From contig NC_053037.3 of NCBI RefSeq assembly GCF_002575655.3, positions 207,747,743-207,811,742 on the forward strand: a stretch of 64,000 bases of DNA. The letters are read 5' to 3'. Of this stretch, positions 45,587 through 56,315 are shown piece by piece (within the stretch, counting starts at the first letter, position 1; each line of letters begins with the position of its first letter). The DNA comes from Aegilops tauschii subsp. strangulata (Eukaryota > Streptophyta > Magnoliopsida > Poales > Poaceae). A model generated the notes under the pieces. It saw only the letters and a list, made by a program, of their open reading frames with translations. It did not search any database and was not told where the DNA came from. Made by a program: the position numbers and the translations under genes.

Positions 45587-46298
45587 CCTAAGTACTAGCA
45601 CTAGTACTACAACCTGCATAGTGGGAACACGTTCAGGTTTGGTACGTATTGGTAGGTGTGAGCAGGCTTGCACTTAATTATAGCACTAGTACTTTCGAAT
45701 GTGATGGGAACAAGGTAAAGATTAATTGATGGTTTTTGGTTTCGAGGCCCGAAACGGCTCCCGATGAGTTTAGTGGAACATAAATTTCAAGTAGACTACA
45801 TTGCGCAGATGCGTAAATATTATGTTACTGTAAAAAATTGGCACAACATACGAAGGAGACCAATGGAAGTACTACTAGCAACCCATGATTTAACTACTCG
45901 CATGCGTGCAGTGGAGTAGTAATGTCTTTCTTCCGCCCTCACATCCACTCAATTTGCATGCGCTGTATGAATTGACCATCAATGAAGTGAAGGACTTTAC
46001 ATGCGTCAAATTATCACATGGGGTGGATCTTGGTACAAAATTGCATCCGCCCGTGTACCCGCGTGTGCGTGCGAGGGAATGAGTGCATGCGTGGCGTGCG
46101 TGCACATCTTCGCTTCGTGCATGTACCGCCAGTGCGGCTCAGGGAGGACGAGTACATTCTTCTAGAACTAGCAGCACGTCACTGTGATCAATCCACACAA
46201 GGATGTCGCGACAACGCCTCCACTTGTGCCACGTGGCTTCATGAACTGTAAGAGAGACACTGTGTAGCATGCCATTGTGTTTTGCACATACTCGAAGT
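45587..46298 (+). other. Upstream region of gene 2
   Basis: 45590-45790 aligns with 43390-43560 (TACTAGTA-rich, GTGTGAGCAGG and GTGTGAACAGG, TTTCGAGGCCC-like blocks). The rest shows nothing recognisable. Confidence 0.45.
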
Positions 46299-46465
46299 AC
46301 TAGTAAGGTACACGCGCATTGCACGCGTCAGATTTTGCAACCAAATTATGAATAAATACCACACTGTAGCATGTAAGCTCTGAGTCATATATGCCTGATG
46401 TAGACCTTTGTTTAATTCTTATAGTTCATCTCATTCAAAATCAATTAGTTTTTATAAAAAACCTA

Positions 46466-46743
46466 GGGCCTCTTTAATTCATAGGATTTCCAAAACGCAG
46501 GAATAGGAAGAACATGGGACTAGAGTGGAATGTCGTCTTGAATCCTACAGGATGGTACGAGTGTTGTATTGTGAATAGAAAAAACACAGAATTCTTTCAA
46601 AGAGGTTTGAGTGGATGGGATGTTTCCTATGAAATCTAGTGCAAATGAATCATATGGAAAAATTCCTATGGTTTACAATCCTGCGAATCAAACAACCAAG
46701 ATAGGAAAAATTCCTTCGAGAATCCTTTGAATCAGAGAAGCCC
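46466..46743. mobile_element. Tourist/Harbinger-type MITE (278 bp)
   Basis: The termini are GGGCCTCTTTAATTCATAGG and the reverse complement of CCTTTGAATCAGAGAAGCCC. The flanks are CTA (46463-46465) and TTA (46744-46746). The other arm of the surrounding inverted repeat (near 48245) has the uninterrupted site with a single CTA, so the insertion and its 3 bp duplication are proven by an internal comparison. Confidence 0.85.
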
Positions 46744-47051
46744 TTAATCTATTTTATGATTCATGGAATTGTGCGTTGTAAAGCATAAAGTAAAAAAAAA
46801 ATGGCAATTCAACTAGAAAAAAAGTTTGGGCAATTATGATACGGAAGATTCTAGAACAAAGGAGAACCACTGTTGTTTTGAGATTTGTGCATTATGCTTA
46901 AGTTCAACCATGGAGTCTGCTAGATTGTACATGTGGCAAAATCCGGTGGGGGCTAGAAGATGGTGCGAGGGGCCGAGTGGAGGGAGACTATGAAGGAGTG
47001 CACAACTGCGAGATCGATATTTACGGGGGCGAGAACGTGCGCTGTTGCGCG

Positions 47052-47242
47052 CAGTGGCGGAGCCATGAAAAATTCCCATGAGCTAGGGGGCCAAGCATTG
47101 CTAATCCTTTACGAGGAGGGCCAATTCATCAACTTAAACAATTATTACCAGCAATTGTCTAATGATCACATTCATATTAGCCTCGATATATAGTGATGTT
47201 AGGGGGGCGCAGGGCCCTTGCTGCCCCCTGTATTCGCCATTG
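47052..47242. mobile_element. Possible hAT-type MITE (191 bp)
   Basis: It begins CAGTGGCGGAGCCA and ends TGTATTCGCCATTG, whose reverse complement is CAATGGCGAATACA. The CAGTGGCGGA terminus is common in grass hAT elements. The 8 bp flanks (GTTGCGCG, TGCACGCG) are only similar. Confidence 0.5.
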
Positions 47243-47443
47243 TGCACGCGTCTAAGAGATGAAGCGGAACGCATGGATGATGAGAGGGGGCGTTGGATAT
47301 ATAATTAATGTGGGTGTATTAGCTATATATGTAATACTATATAGAGAGGTATAGATTGATCGATGTGGACGTGGGAAAGAGGGTGAGACCTCACTAGATA
47401 TATAGATTGATCAGTTTATGTGGAAAACTATGAAAGACCTGGC

Positions 47444-47550
47444 TATACACACACACACACAAAGAGGAACATCGATCGTTGCGCATGCACATGAGAGATA
47501 TAGAATGCCCGATATGACGGAGAGGGGGATGTGTGTGTGTGTGTGCCTTC
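47444..47550 (+). repeat. (AC)n and (GT)n microsatellites
   Basis: An ACACAC run near 47445-47460 and GTGTGTGTGTGTGTG near 47530-47546, about 80 bp apart and complementary. Confidence 0.7.
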
Positions 47551-48413
47551 ATGCGAGACCGACCTGAAGAAAAAAATTGCATGTGTGCGATGGATAATGC
47601 CGACTGGTAGTGTGTGTGCATGCATGCACGAGAGAAAGTTAGTGGTACAATTATAAAGAGAAGACCAATGTGTGGGTGTAAAAGACTAGGTGAGGTCATA
47701 ATCTATGTAAAGTTGAATTCAAATATTTGAATAAGAGATCATGATGTTTGGAAACGAGCATGTTGTAATGTATACACGTTGAACATGGCCAGACTGGTTT
47801 GAATTTGAGATACCGATGGCAAACATCGTTTGGCCACATTGCATTCGTGCATGGACACACTATTCTAATTGGAGATGATGGGTGGCTTTCGCATCACATA
47901 TCTATATCTATACCCCTATATATATTATATTTTATATTTTTTTATAGTGTGCGGATAACTTTAACTTTGAAAGATGGTCGTTGGATGAGGCCAATCCGAT
48001 GGTGCACAGCTGGCAAATTTGAGCACTACTGCCATTGGATATCATCTAGATTCGACCAGATTTTGCCACATGTACAATCTAGAAGACTCTATGGTTCAAC
48101 TTAAGCATAATGCACAAACCTCAAAACACAAGCACTTCTTCTTTGTTCTAGAATCTTCCGTATCAGAATTGCCCAAATGTTTTTCTACATGATTTGTTTT
48201 TACTTTATGCCTTACAATGCACAATTCCATGAATCTTAAAATAGATTAGCTTTCTTATAAAAACAAGATGATTTTTAGTGAAATGAACTATAAGAATTAA
48301 GCGAACATCTACATCATGCATATATGACTCAAAGCTTACATGCTATAATGTGGTATTTATTCATAATTTGGTTGCCAAATCTCATGCGTACAATGCACGT
48401 GTACCTTACTAGT

Positions 48414-49012
48414 CTAAAAGGTGTATGTGTGTGTGTTGTGCGTGTTAAACACATTGTACGTAGTATATCATACTAGTCTAAATTGTCTTTTTTTTCTTTT
48501 GGGTACACATTAAGCTTTTTCTCCCGAAATTTCAAGCCGCGCCTTGTTATGCCGAAACTTCAAGCTAGCATCTCTGTCTATTGTGCTGCGAAACTCTCGC
48601 CTCTTCAACCGGCGCCTTGTTAGCTCGAAATATTTAAGATAAATCTTTGTCTCGTTGTGCTCCGACAACTCCCTCCATCTCAACCAGCGCCTTGCTATTC
48701 CAAAATTACAACGCGCGCGAAAACTCCCACCTCATGTGAAATCCCGACACGCGAAATGCCCGTGATACCCCTGAACTGAAAGAACCGCCTCAAATCGGTG
48801 GGGGTACTTTCGTAACTTACCCCACATTTCAGACAAGCGCGACCCTAAGCCATGGTTCCCCACTCCCATCCCATCCGCCCACCCATTCATACACCGAGGC
48901 CGGGAAAACCAGCGAAGCCACAAACCCTCCTCCGTCCGCCACCCAGCCGGAGCCTCTTCCCCGACGACGTCGTCCATAACAACTCCTCGACGTCCCACAT
49001 CCATCCTACCGG
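48414..49012 (+). other. Upstream region of the multi-exon gene
   Basis: Three repeats of a GCGCCTTG(T/C)TA block (about 48540, 48609, 48687) are followed by a GC-rich, CT-rich leader-like stretch (48840-49010). No clear TATA box. This may hold the promoter and 5' UTR of the following gene. Confidence 0.4.
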
Positions 49013-49500
49013 ATGAGGATCCGTCGTCGATTTGGTCGTCCCGCCGGTTCAGCCACCCCGTCCTCCACCTCCAAGGAGGTGCCCCGTCGTTCCCCTCGTC
49101 TTTCACGCCACCTCCATTCCCACACCGCCATCTTCACCTACAGCACCGGAAGAGCATCATCATCACCGTTTCTTCGGATGAAGCTGCGGCTAATCGGCTC
49201 CACCAAAGAGGTTGTACACTAATCGCCGCATTTTCTTCTTGATTCGATCTCACGCTGCTGCCGGCGCTTGGTCCCGAGCCGACACGGCGCGGCTCCATCC
49301 ACGGCGGCGTCGCCGGCCACTTCCTCCACGACGTCGCTCCCTCGGCGGCGATGTCCACATCAGTAGGAGATGCTGCTGCTTTAGCTCTCGCTCGTGCTGC
49401 TACTCTCCTCTAGCTCTCAGTCCCCTGCCTGGTCTGCTCTTGCTCTTGCTCGCGCTGCTGCTCTCGCTCTTGCTCTTGCTTGTGATGCTGCTCTGATTTA

Positions 49501-49941
49501 GCTACACTTCAGTCAACTGAATCGACTATTGGGTCAGTCGATTTTCAGGGGGTGGGGGGCTCACCGGAGTTAAGGAAGAACCAGTCGTAGCGGGAAGGGG
49601 GCTCGCCGGAGAGGTACCCCACTATCTATCTTAGGGTTCAGGGTGGGGGCGGTGGTCGTGGGGCGGTGGCATGGGGATTGCAAGAGAAAAAGCTCGGCAC
49701 GGGGGGTGGGGGGGCTACAGGGATGGCCGGGGCGGCGGCGGACCGGTGGTGGGGAGTGTTTTCGGGGCGGGCGGCGCGGCGCACCGCCGGCCGCGGGCGG
49801 TGGGGGCGGCTGTTTGGCCAGTGGTGGCTGGCGGCTCAGGGGGGTGGAGGTTGAAGATGACCTACAAATCCTTGATTTCGTATCCAACGGTTGCAAAATC
49901 GACTGACCAGAGATGAAAAAGTCAGTCGACTGACGTGTAGC
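49501..49941. mobile_element. Candidate Pack-MULE in intron 1
   Basis: Left end GCTACACTTCAGTCAACTGA, right end (reverse complement) GCTACACGTCAGTCGACTGA. The arms extend about 45 bp and share GGTCAGTCGATTTT. The interior (49550-49860) is very GC-rich and open in several frames, unlike the surrounding intron, as in elements that captured an exon. No clear 9 bp duplication. Confidence 0.5.
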
Positions 49942-49956
49942 CTTACCTCTAGTGCG

Positions 49957-50056
49957 TTCAGTTTCGACAGTAAAATTCAGTTTCGACAGCAAAATTCAGT
50001 TTCGACAGTTAAGTTCAGTTTCGACAGTTAAATTCAGTTTCGACAGATAAGTTCAG
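49957..50056 (+). repeat. 19 bp tandem repeat, 5.3 copies
   Basis: TTCAGTTTCGACAG plus a five-base variable tail (TAAAA, CAAAA, TTAAG, TTAAA, ATAAG) repeated five times and a partial sixth copy. It directly follows the candidate Pack-MULE. Confidence 0.9.
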
Positions 50057-52019
50057 AGATGAGCGGCTGATGTATACATCTAGCACTTTGTGGTCATGTA
50101 TTTTACGTCATCTATTGGAGATGCTATTAGAATTCCACTCAGGTTAACGTTGTCTCTCTTGTTGTGCTTCAGCCTCGGCGTCGTACAACTCACCGGAGCT
50201 GCTCCAACGACGAAACCCTCCATCACAGCAGAGCAGTACCTCGGGCTCCATCTCTAGACGCCTAAGATCTTCTTCCCCTCCTCCGATAGCCAAGTCTGCT
50301 GGAGCATCCTCACCGGCCAACCCAATCACGCTGAGATCGACATGGCTTTGCCAAAGAGGTTGTACACTTGTTGCATATCTTTTTTTACTCTACATGTTAT
50401 ATATATTGTCCACTGAGCACACGGAGTAACGGGAAATACGATTATTTTATCCTACTATATGACAAGCAGTGAGGTACCAGGCAACTTAGCTATCCGTGAT
50501 GGACTCTCTTGAACGCCATCATTATTTATCTCTGCGCATTTGAGCTGTGCATTTGTTGATGGCCCTGGGAGTTGAGCTAGTAGGGCAGTGGCCTGGGTCC
50601 AAAGTAATAGAAGTAGCACAAAAACATTTTTTTAGTGTAGGCTTTTCCTTGCTCAAGCCTGCCTACTGGAATCGCCAGTGCTTGAAAGGAAAAGTGAATG
50701 AAAAACATAGGAATTGGAAAGTTTCGTATGGTACTACTTTTCATGAATTTGGTGCAAAGGAATGGAGCAAGGGAAAACTGTAGGATTTGTTCCTTTAGTG
50801 TCTCCTTGAAAGAAAAACCGTAGGAATTTTAATTTCCACTTGTCCTCCTTTTCAAATTCCTATTCATGAAGCACAAGACTAAGAGATAGTAGCATAATAG
50901 CATTATAACCGTACATTTTCTTGTGGTTTGACTTAATCTCACCATGCTTCTTTGCATCCCGTGATCTTCCAATTCTTGTGAACAGAACACCCAGATTGAC
51001 AGAAATCCTATGTTTTTAAATTCTCTGTTTTGCACATGCATTCCTATCCTATTCCTGTCTATTTCCTATCCCTGCATTGTTAGAATCCTCAAATTCAAAC
51101 AAGCCCTTACACAATTACATCTATTATAGATATGTGTCAAAGAAAACCTTGTGTGGTTTGTCCTGCTCCTGCGGTGTTGTGTTCCACCCCAGATCAGCTG
51201 CTCGAGCGACGAAAGGGTTCACCACAGCAGGGATCCGCTCTCCAGACTGTCTTTCGCCGCCTCAGATCTTCTTCCCCGCCGCCGGCAGCCACGACAACTG
51301 CATTACCATCATCAACTGAGCAGATGACCTTTAGGACTACACGGGTCCGCAATAGAGGTCACACTCTTCCGTGTATGCTTACGTTCTGCATCGCTTAATA
51401 TGATGACATGCTACATTATCGTCGCGTTCACCTATTAGACTCCGAGTCGGGTCCAAACTTATGCTGAAACTTGAGTTTTTAAATGGTTGTGGGGTACATA
51501 TTGGGGCAGCAATCAGTACTATCTGTCTACTATCTGGTTAATCTCGGGTGTCTACTATGAGTTTCATGTTGGGTGCAAACAAACATTAGAGGAGCCATTA
51601 TCTGTATTTTTTAACTAAAGCTATTATCTGTCTACTATCATTGGTTTTGGGTCTATCCACAGTTTGCTACGATCACTCTGGATTTGTGCACGCACTCCTT
51701 ACATAATCTCACTATGTTTCATTCCTATGCATGTCAGTTATTGTACACAATGGAACTGAACATGTAGAGCAAAAGAGATGAGCCTTGCGTGGCAATAAAA
51801 TTTCATGTAGACGTCGCTCATGGTGGGCGCAAAGGCAGCCCCCCTTCACCCATTTCGGATCGTAATCAAGAGGAAGATAACTGTTCTGAGGGGGATTCAG
51901 AAGCAGACGACCACTCCTATTTACCCCATGAGGTCTTCGCTCTAACTTGGCATGCTGATGTTGGTTATATCATGCATATGGTGCCTTGAATTGCTTACTT
52001 TATACACCAAATATGTCAA

Positions 52020-53480
52020 CTGCTTAGTTTAGACATGCTTTGTGTGAATGCCATCTGTTTAGTTTATTCATCATTTATGTGAATTATGCAATGCCATCTT
52101 GTTTAGCCAGGCATCATATATGTGAATTTTGCAATGCCATCCTGCTTAGCCAGTCATTTTATATGTGAATTATATCAGACCATCCTTTTTTTTGTTACGC
52201 ATTACATTCGCCAACAATGTTAGTACATTCAACTACTCTTCGTGTGCATCAGCCATTTGACACGGTGATGGAAAATTCTGGAGTGAAAACAAGGTCTTTA
52301 GAGCAGACTATGCTATCTGACGAAGCGCAGATCTCGCTGGTTATGGATAGCTCCTCAGAGGAGGATTCAGAGACAGATGACCAGTCCTATTCCCCCCCCC
52401 CCCCGAGGTGTATGCTCTAATTAACTTGGCAGGGTTATGTTGCTCATATCGTGAGTATGGTGTCTTGCATTGCGATGTCATTTGATTAGTTTAGACATGC
52501 TTTGTGTGAATGCCACCTGTTTAGAGTCTAATTACCATATATGTGAATTATGCATTTCCATCTTGTTGCAAGACATTATATATGTGAATTATGCAATGCT
52601 ATCTTGTTGCAAAGGCATTATATATGTGAATTATGCAATGCGATGCTGTTGAGCTAATCATCATGTATGTGAATTATATCATGCTATCATTTTTTTGTAT
52701 TATGTGTTCCATTTGTTGACAACGTTTGTATATTCAACTACTCTTCCTGTGCATCAGCCATTTGAAGCGGTGATGGAAGTATCTGGAGTGAAAACAAGGT
52801 TTTGGGAGCAGAAAATGCTACCTGCTGAAGCAGACATCTTGCTGGATACACAGAGCTCCTCGGAGGAGGATTCAGAGACTGATGACCAATCCTATTTCCC
52901 CCCTGAGGTCTATACTCAAACTTGGCAGGGCTATATTACCCATGTCATGCATGTTGTCTTGCATTGCTTAGTTTTTACATCATATATGGATTGCCATATG
53001 CTTACTTGCTTACTATATAAATCATATATTTGAATTATATCATGCCATCATGTTTACATACACAACATCTATCTGAATTATGGCATGGCAACCCATTTAA
53101 TAAAGACATCATATAGTTATATCATCTCATCCTATTTAGTGTTTACAGTCATCATATTTTGAATTATGTCATCTATCCGGGAATTATATCATGCTATCAT
53201 GTTTCCATAGGTGGCATGTATGTGAAGTATGGCATGCCAACCTATTTAATAAACACATTATATAGTTATATCATGTCATCCTATTTACATAGTCATCATA
53301 TTTTGAACTATGTCTTTCCATCTATTTTAGTTAGCCATCATAATGTGAATTTTTTTGACCTGGATCATAATGTGAAATTGTATCATGCTATCCTGTTTAG
53401 TTAGCCATCATATATGTGAAATTGTGTCATGCTATTCTGTTTGGTTAGACAACATAAATGTGAATTATTTCATGCCCTCT
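52020..53480 (+). repeat. Dispersed 40-50 bp repeats in three introns
   Basis: Variants of TTTAGTTAGCCATCATATAT followed by GTGAATTATGCAATGCCATC occur many times in the introns 51933-52252, 52408-52757 and 52908-53554, but not in the exons. The exon duplications therefore included intron sequence. Confidence 0.7.
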
Positions 53481-54830
53481 TTTATTCCCCACTATCCATT
53501 GCACCTATCTATCATACAATGTCTGTACATTCAATTACTTTTCTTGTTTATCAGCCATTTGAATTGGAGAGGGTGATGGCAGTATCTAAGGGAGTAACAA
53601 CACGGTCTTCAGAAAAGATAGTGCTACCAGTTGATGCAGATAGAACCACGGTTGTACTTGCCCAAGAACCAGCCCCACCACACATAACCCAGACTCTCAC
53701 AGATTGTACCCCTACCCAGTTGGACAGAGAACCAGTTACACCCCTTCTAACCCCAACCCCAGGAGATAGTAACGCAGTTCCAGTTGACACAACACCGTCT
53801 CCACCACAGAGCACCCAAACAGGAGCAGTTAGTAAGGGAACTGCAGTGCCCACAGCACGATGACCACCACTCTGAATCCCAACTCAATGCTTAAAGGAGA
53901 AGAAGAATTATTCTCAGGTCAGGCTCTGTAGCTATGGTTCATACTCCTTTGCTCTTGCATCACTATTTTTACTCAGACCAACTATTTTCAAATTTGAAGG
54001 ATGGAATTGAAACTCCAATGGCGCAACAGGTATGTTTTAAACTTGTTTCTTTAACTGGTTTGCTGTTGTAACTTGCTCTATATTGATTTCAGTTTGAATT
54101 GAATAAACAGTTATGTTCTCATCTCATGCACATTACAAGTGTCTCTATAGTTTCCCACACTTATATTCTGTCTATTCTGCTTTGTCTTGAACAAATATTA
54201 TTTGAACTGTGTCTCTATCTTGATTTGGCAACAAAAACTAGAATGATATAGACCATAAAGTGATAATGGTACATAGATATATGTTTGTTTCATGCTGTTA
54301 TCCTGTGTACTTTACTACTGAACTGATTTACCAAAATGAGTTTCATATACAACATGGTAAACCTGTGATGTGTCTGCTTGTTTCTCTTTTATAATGCGGA
54401 CAAAATATTGGAGAACGGTAACCCGTTATGCAATGGTGAACGAAGTAATGTAGATAAGGTTCAAGATAGTGAGACATCCCTGTTGGTCTCCAAGAAAGCT
54501 GATAAAAACTACCTTGACGACAGTGAGAGAACCCAGAAGTCCTATGTTGATGTAGTGTTCGAGTTACTGGCCACTACTGCTGGCCCAAGCTCTTCGAACT
54601 CACTACCTGAATCAATTCATCTTCTTGAGTCTCAGCTTCAAGTTGAAAGACATCGATCAGATGTGTTGCGACAGGAAGCTGAAGGACTGAGGAAGTCCCT
54701 GCAGAATTCAGATGCATACTTTCTGGTGCAACAGCAAGTGCTGGAGGATTTAAGCTCCAAATAAGAGAAAGTTAATAAGCTTGCTAAGCATCTTGCCAGC
54801 ATTATGGGTACCCAGGATATTGTTTCTTGA

Positions 54831-56315
54831 GATCTTCTGAAGTGGTTTCAGTTCTGGACTTGTTTTGCTGCGGCGTTTATTTGCATTGGTCGCCAACTTT
54901 GACAACCAGTGTATATGATATGCTGCTTTGTTCCCTATATTTGCACTGGTGGCGAACCTTGATGCCCAGTGGATGTAATATGTGTAATAGCCGTGATAGC
55001 CTAGCGTAAGTTGCTTGCTTATTTATTTCCTTGTTGTCTTGTTTATTTGTTTGCTTGTAGTCAGTGCTGTTCTTTTTCCGCGGTTTGCTAGTGGCCGCAA
55101 TAACCTTTTTTTAAACTAGGCCACAATAACCATGGGCTACATATTTACTGTAGTGACACTGGGCCTTCTATGGGCCGTAGAAACAATGGGCCTTCTACGG
55201 GGGTGTAGAAACAATGTGCCTTCTACGGGCCGTATCATCAATGGGCCTTCTACGGGCTGTATGATCGATTGCCCAAACATGGGCCAATAACATACCGCTT
55301 TATGGCCGTAAACGGGCTAGAGTTGGAATCGTCCGTTCATGGGCCGAGCATAATGGGCCATCGTTAATCGGCCGTATTTGATGACGCTATGAAACGGCCC
55401 AACGTATTAACGGGCCGACTGTAAGAACGTGCTGAATTTGGCCCACAAGCAGAAAATGACAGTAACGGACTGTAAGTAACTGAATGCTAGAAATGAGCCC
55501 TGAGAAGGCCGAAAGATAACATGGGCTGGAAACGGCCCAACGGAATAATGGGCCGTTAACGGGTATAAAGTAATACACTGTTCATTACGGGCCAGTTTTA
55601 CCAAGGGCCGTTAATGGGCCGAGGGTTACTAAGGGCCTCATATGGGCCAAAAGACGTCATGGGCCATACATGGGCCGGAAGTTAAAACGGCTGGAATTAT
55701 ATTGGACGGCCCAGATAACGCTACTGGGCCAAATTCGGATAGGCCGTAAACGGGCCCTGGGTTAGCGGGCTGTAAATGGGCTATATGCGAACAGACCATT
55801 AACAGGCTTGTCGTGGGCCGGCCCACCACCTTTTGACCAAGTCAAACGGGCTGGCATTTTCACAGGAATGGGCCTCTGTTGGGCCGTGCCATGTGTCGAC
55901 GTATCATAGGCGCTTTGGGTCCAATGAGTGGATGACATCTGTCCCAACGGTGAGCCGACACGTGTTTCCTCCAGCCAATGATGATTTTACACGTGGAAAA
56001 TCCCCATTGGTCGGGGCCGTTAATGGGTTATCGGATCCAAAACCGGACCCGATAGCTTAACGGCGTTCCGTTACGGTGGATGCCACGTGTCGGTCACCCT
56101 TGACGAAAGCACTTCTGTGACGCGTGATTTATCGTCATGGAAGTGGACACTTCCGTGAGGATAATTTTGGTAATGTGATGGAACACTTCTACGACAGCAC
56201 AAGTATGACTATCTTGATTCTGTCATAAATTTGTCATGGATGTACATGCATGACAGAAAACGTGACCTACCGTGACAAAAATGTATCATCACGGAAGTTT
56301 ATTTTTTTTGTAGTG
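54831..56315 (+). repeat. Right subterminal region and terminus of E9
   Basis: From 55120 to 55870 the motifs ATGGGCC, ACGGGCCGT and GGGCCGTA recur dozens of times in both orientations, an array typical of CACTA subterminal repeats. 56090-56315 has repeated CTTCCGTGA/TCATGGA and TGACAGAAAA motifs as at the left end, then the terminus TTTTTTTTGTAGTG. There is no gene. Confidence 0.75.

Larger units (their letters stand above)
46299..48413. mobile_element. Large foldback structure with about 360 bp arms
   Basis: The left arm begins ACTAGTAAGGTAC and runs to about 46943 (GTACATGTGGCAAAATC). The right arm runs from about 48058 (GATTTTGCCACATGTAC) to GTACCTTACTAGT at 48413. The arms pair along their full length, except that the left arm contains an extra MITE (46466-46743). 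The 1.1 kb centre has no gene. No clear target duplication, so the class is open (Mutator-like or foldback). Confidence 0.65.
49140..54830 (+). pseudogene. Multi-exon CACTA gene with duplicated exons (TnpA-like candidate)
   Basis: My exon model, from GT-AG sites and matching phases: ending 49210; 50173-50358; 51193-51356; 51811-51932; 52253-52407; 52758-52907; 53555-53917; 53977-54029; 54414 to about 54830. Exons 2 and 3 are paralogous (both contain RRLRSSSPPP). Exons 4-7 share further units: two begin with PF(D/E) plus VMExSGVKTR, and three end in an acidic D(S)E(T/A)DD(Q/H)SY. The last exon is a coiled coil (LLESQLQVERHRSDVLRQEA). Breaks: the C14 run in exon 5, a frameshift with TGA near 53861, and TAA at 54762-54764. 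Position near the right end and the coiled-coil C-terminus fit a TnpA-type DNA-binding protein of CACTA elements; this identity is inference. Confidence 0.55.
21571..56315 (+). mobile_element. E9: 34.7 kb CACTA (En/Spm-type) transposon with cargo
   Basis: The left end is CACTACAAAAAAAAGACACA and the right end reads TTTATTTTTTTTGTAGTG, with inner terminal parts sharing TCCGTGA. The 3 bp ATC is duplicated at 21568-21570 and 56316-56318, and the host integrase frame is continuous across the insertion. Subterminal repeats are seen at both ends. About 7.8 kb is the later insertion E10, leaving roughly 26.9 kb of CACTA plus smaller insertions. No TnpD-type transposase is recognisable. A multi-exon gene near the right end may be the TnpA-like gene. 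Strand is set by that gene. Confidence 0.85.

Noticed and set aside
53158..53404. ORFs of 60-80 codons in the introns of the multi-exon gene
   Set aside because: They consist of the dispersed intron repeat and lack splice-compatible phases.
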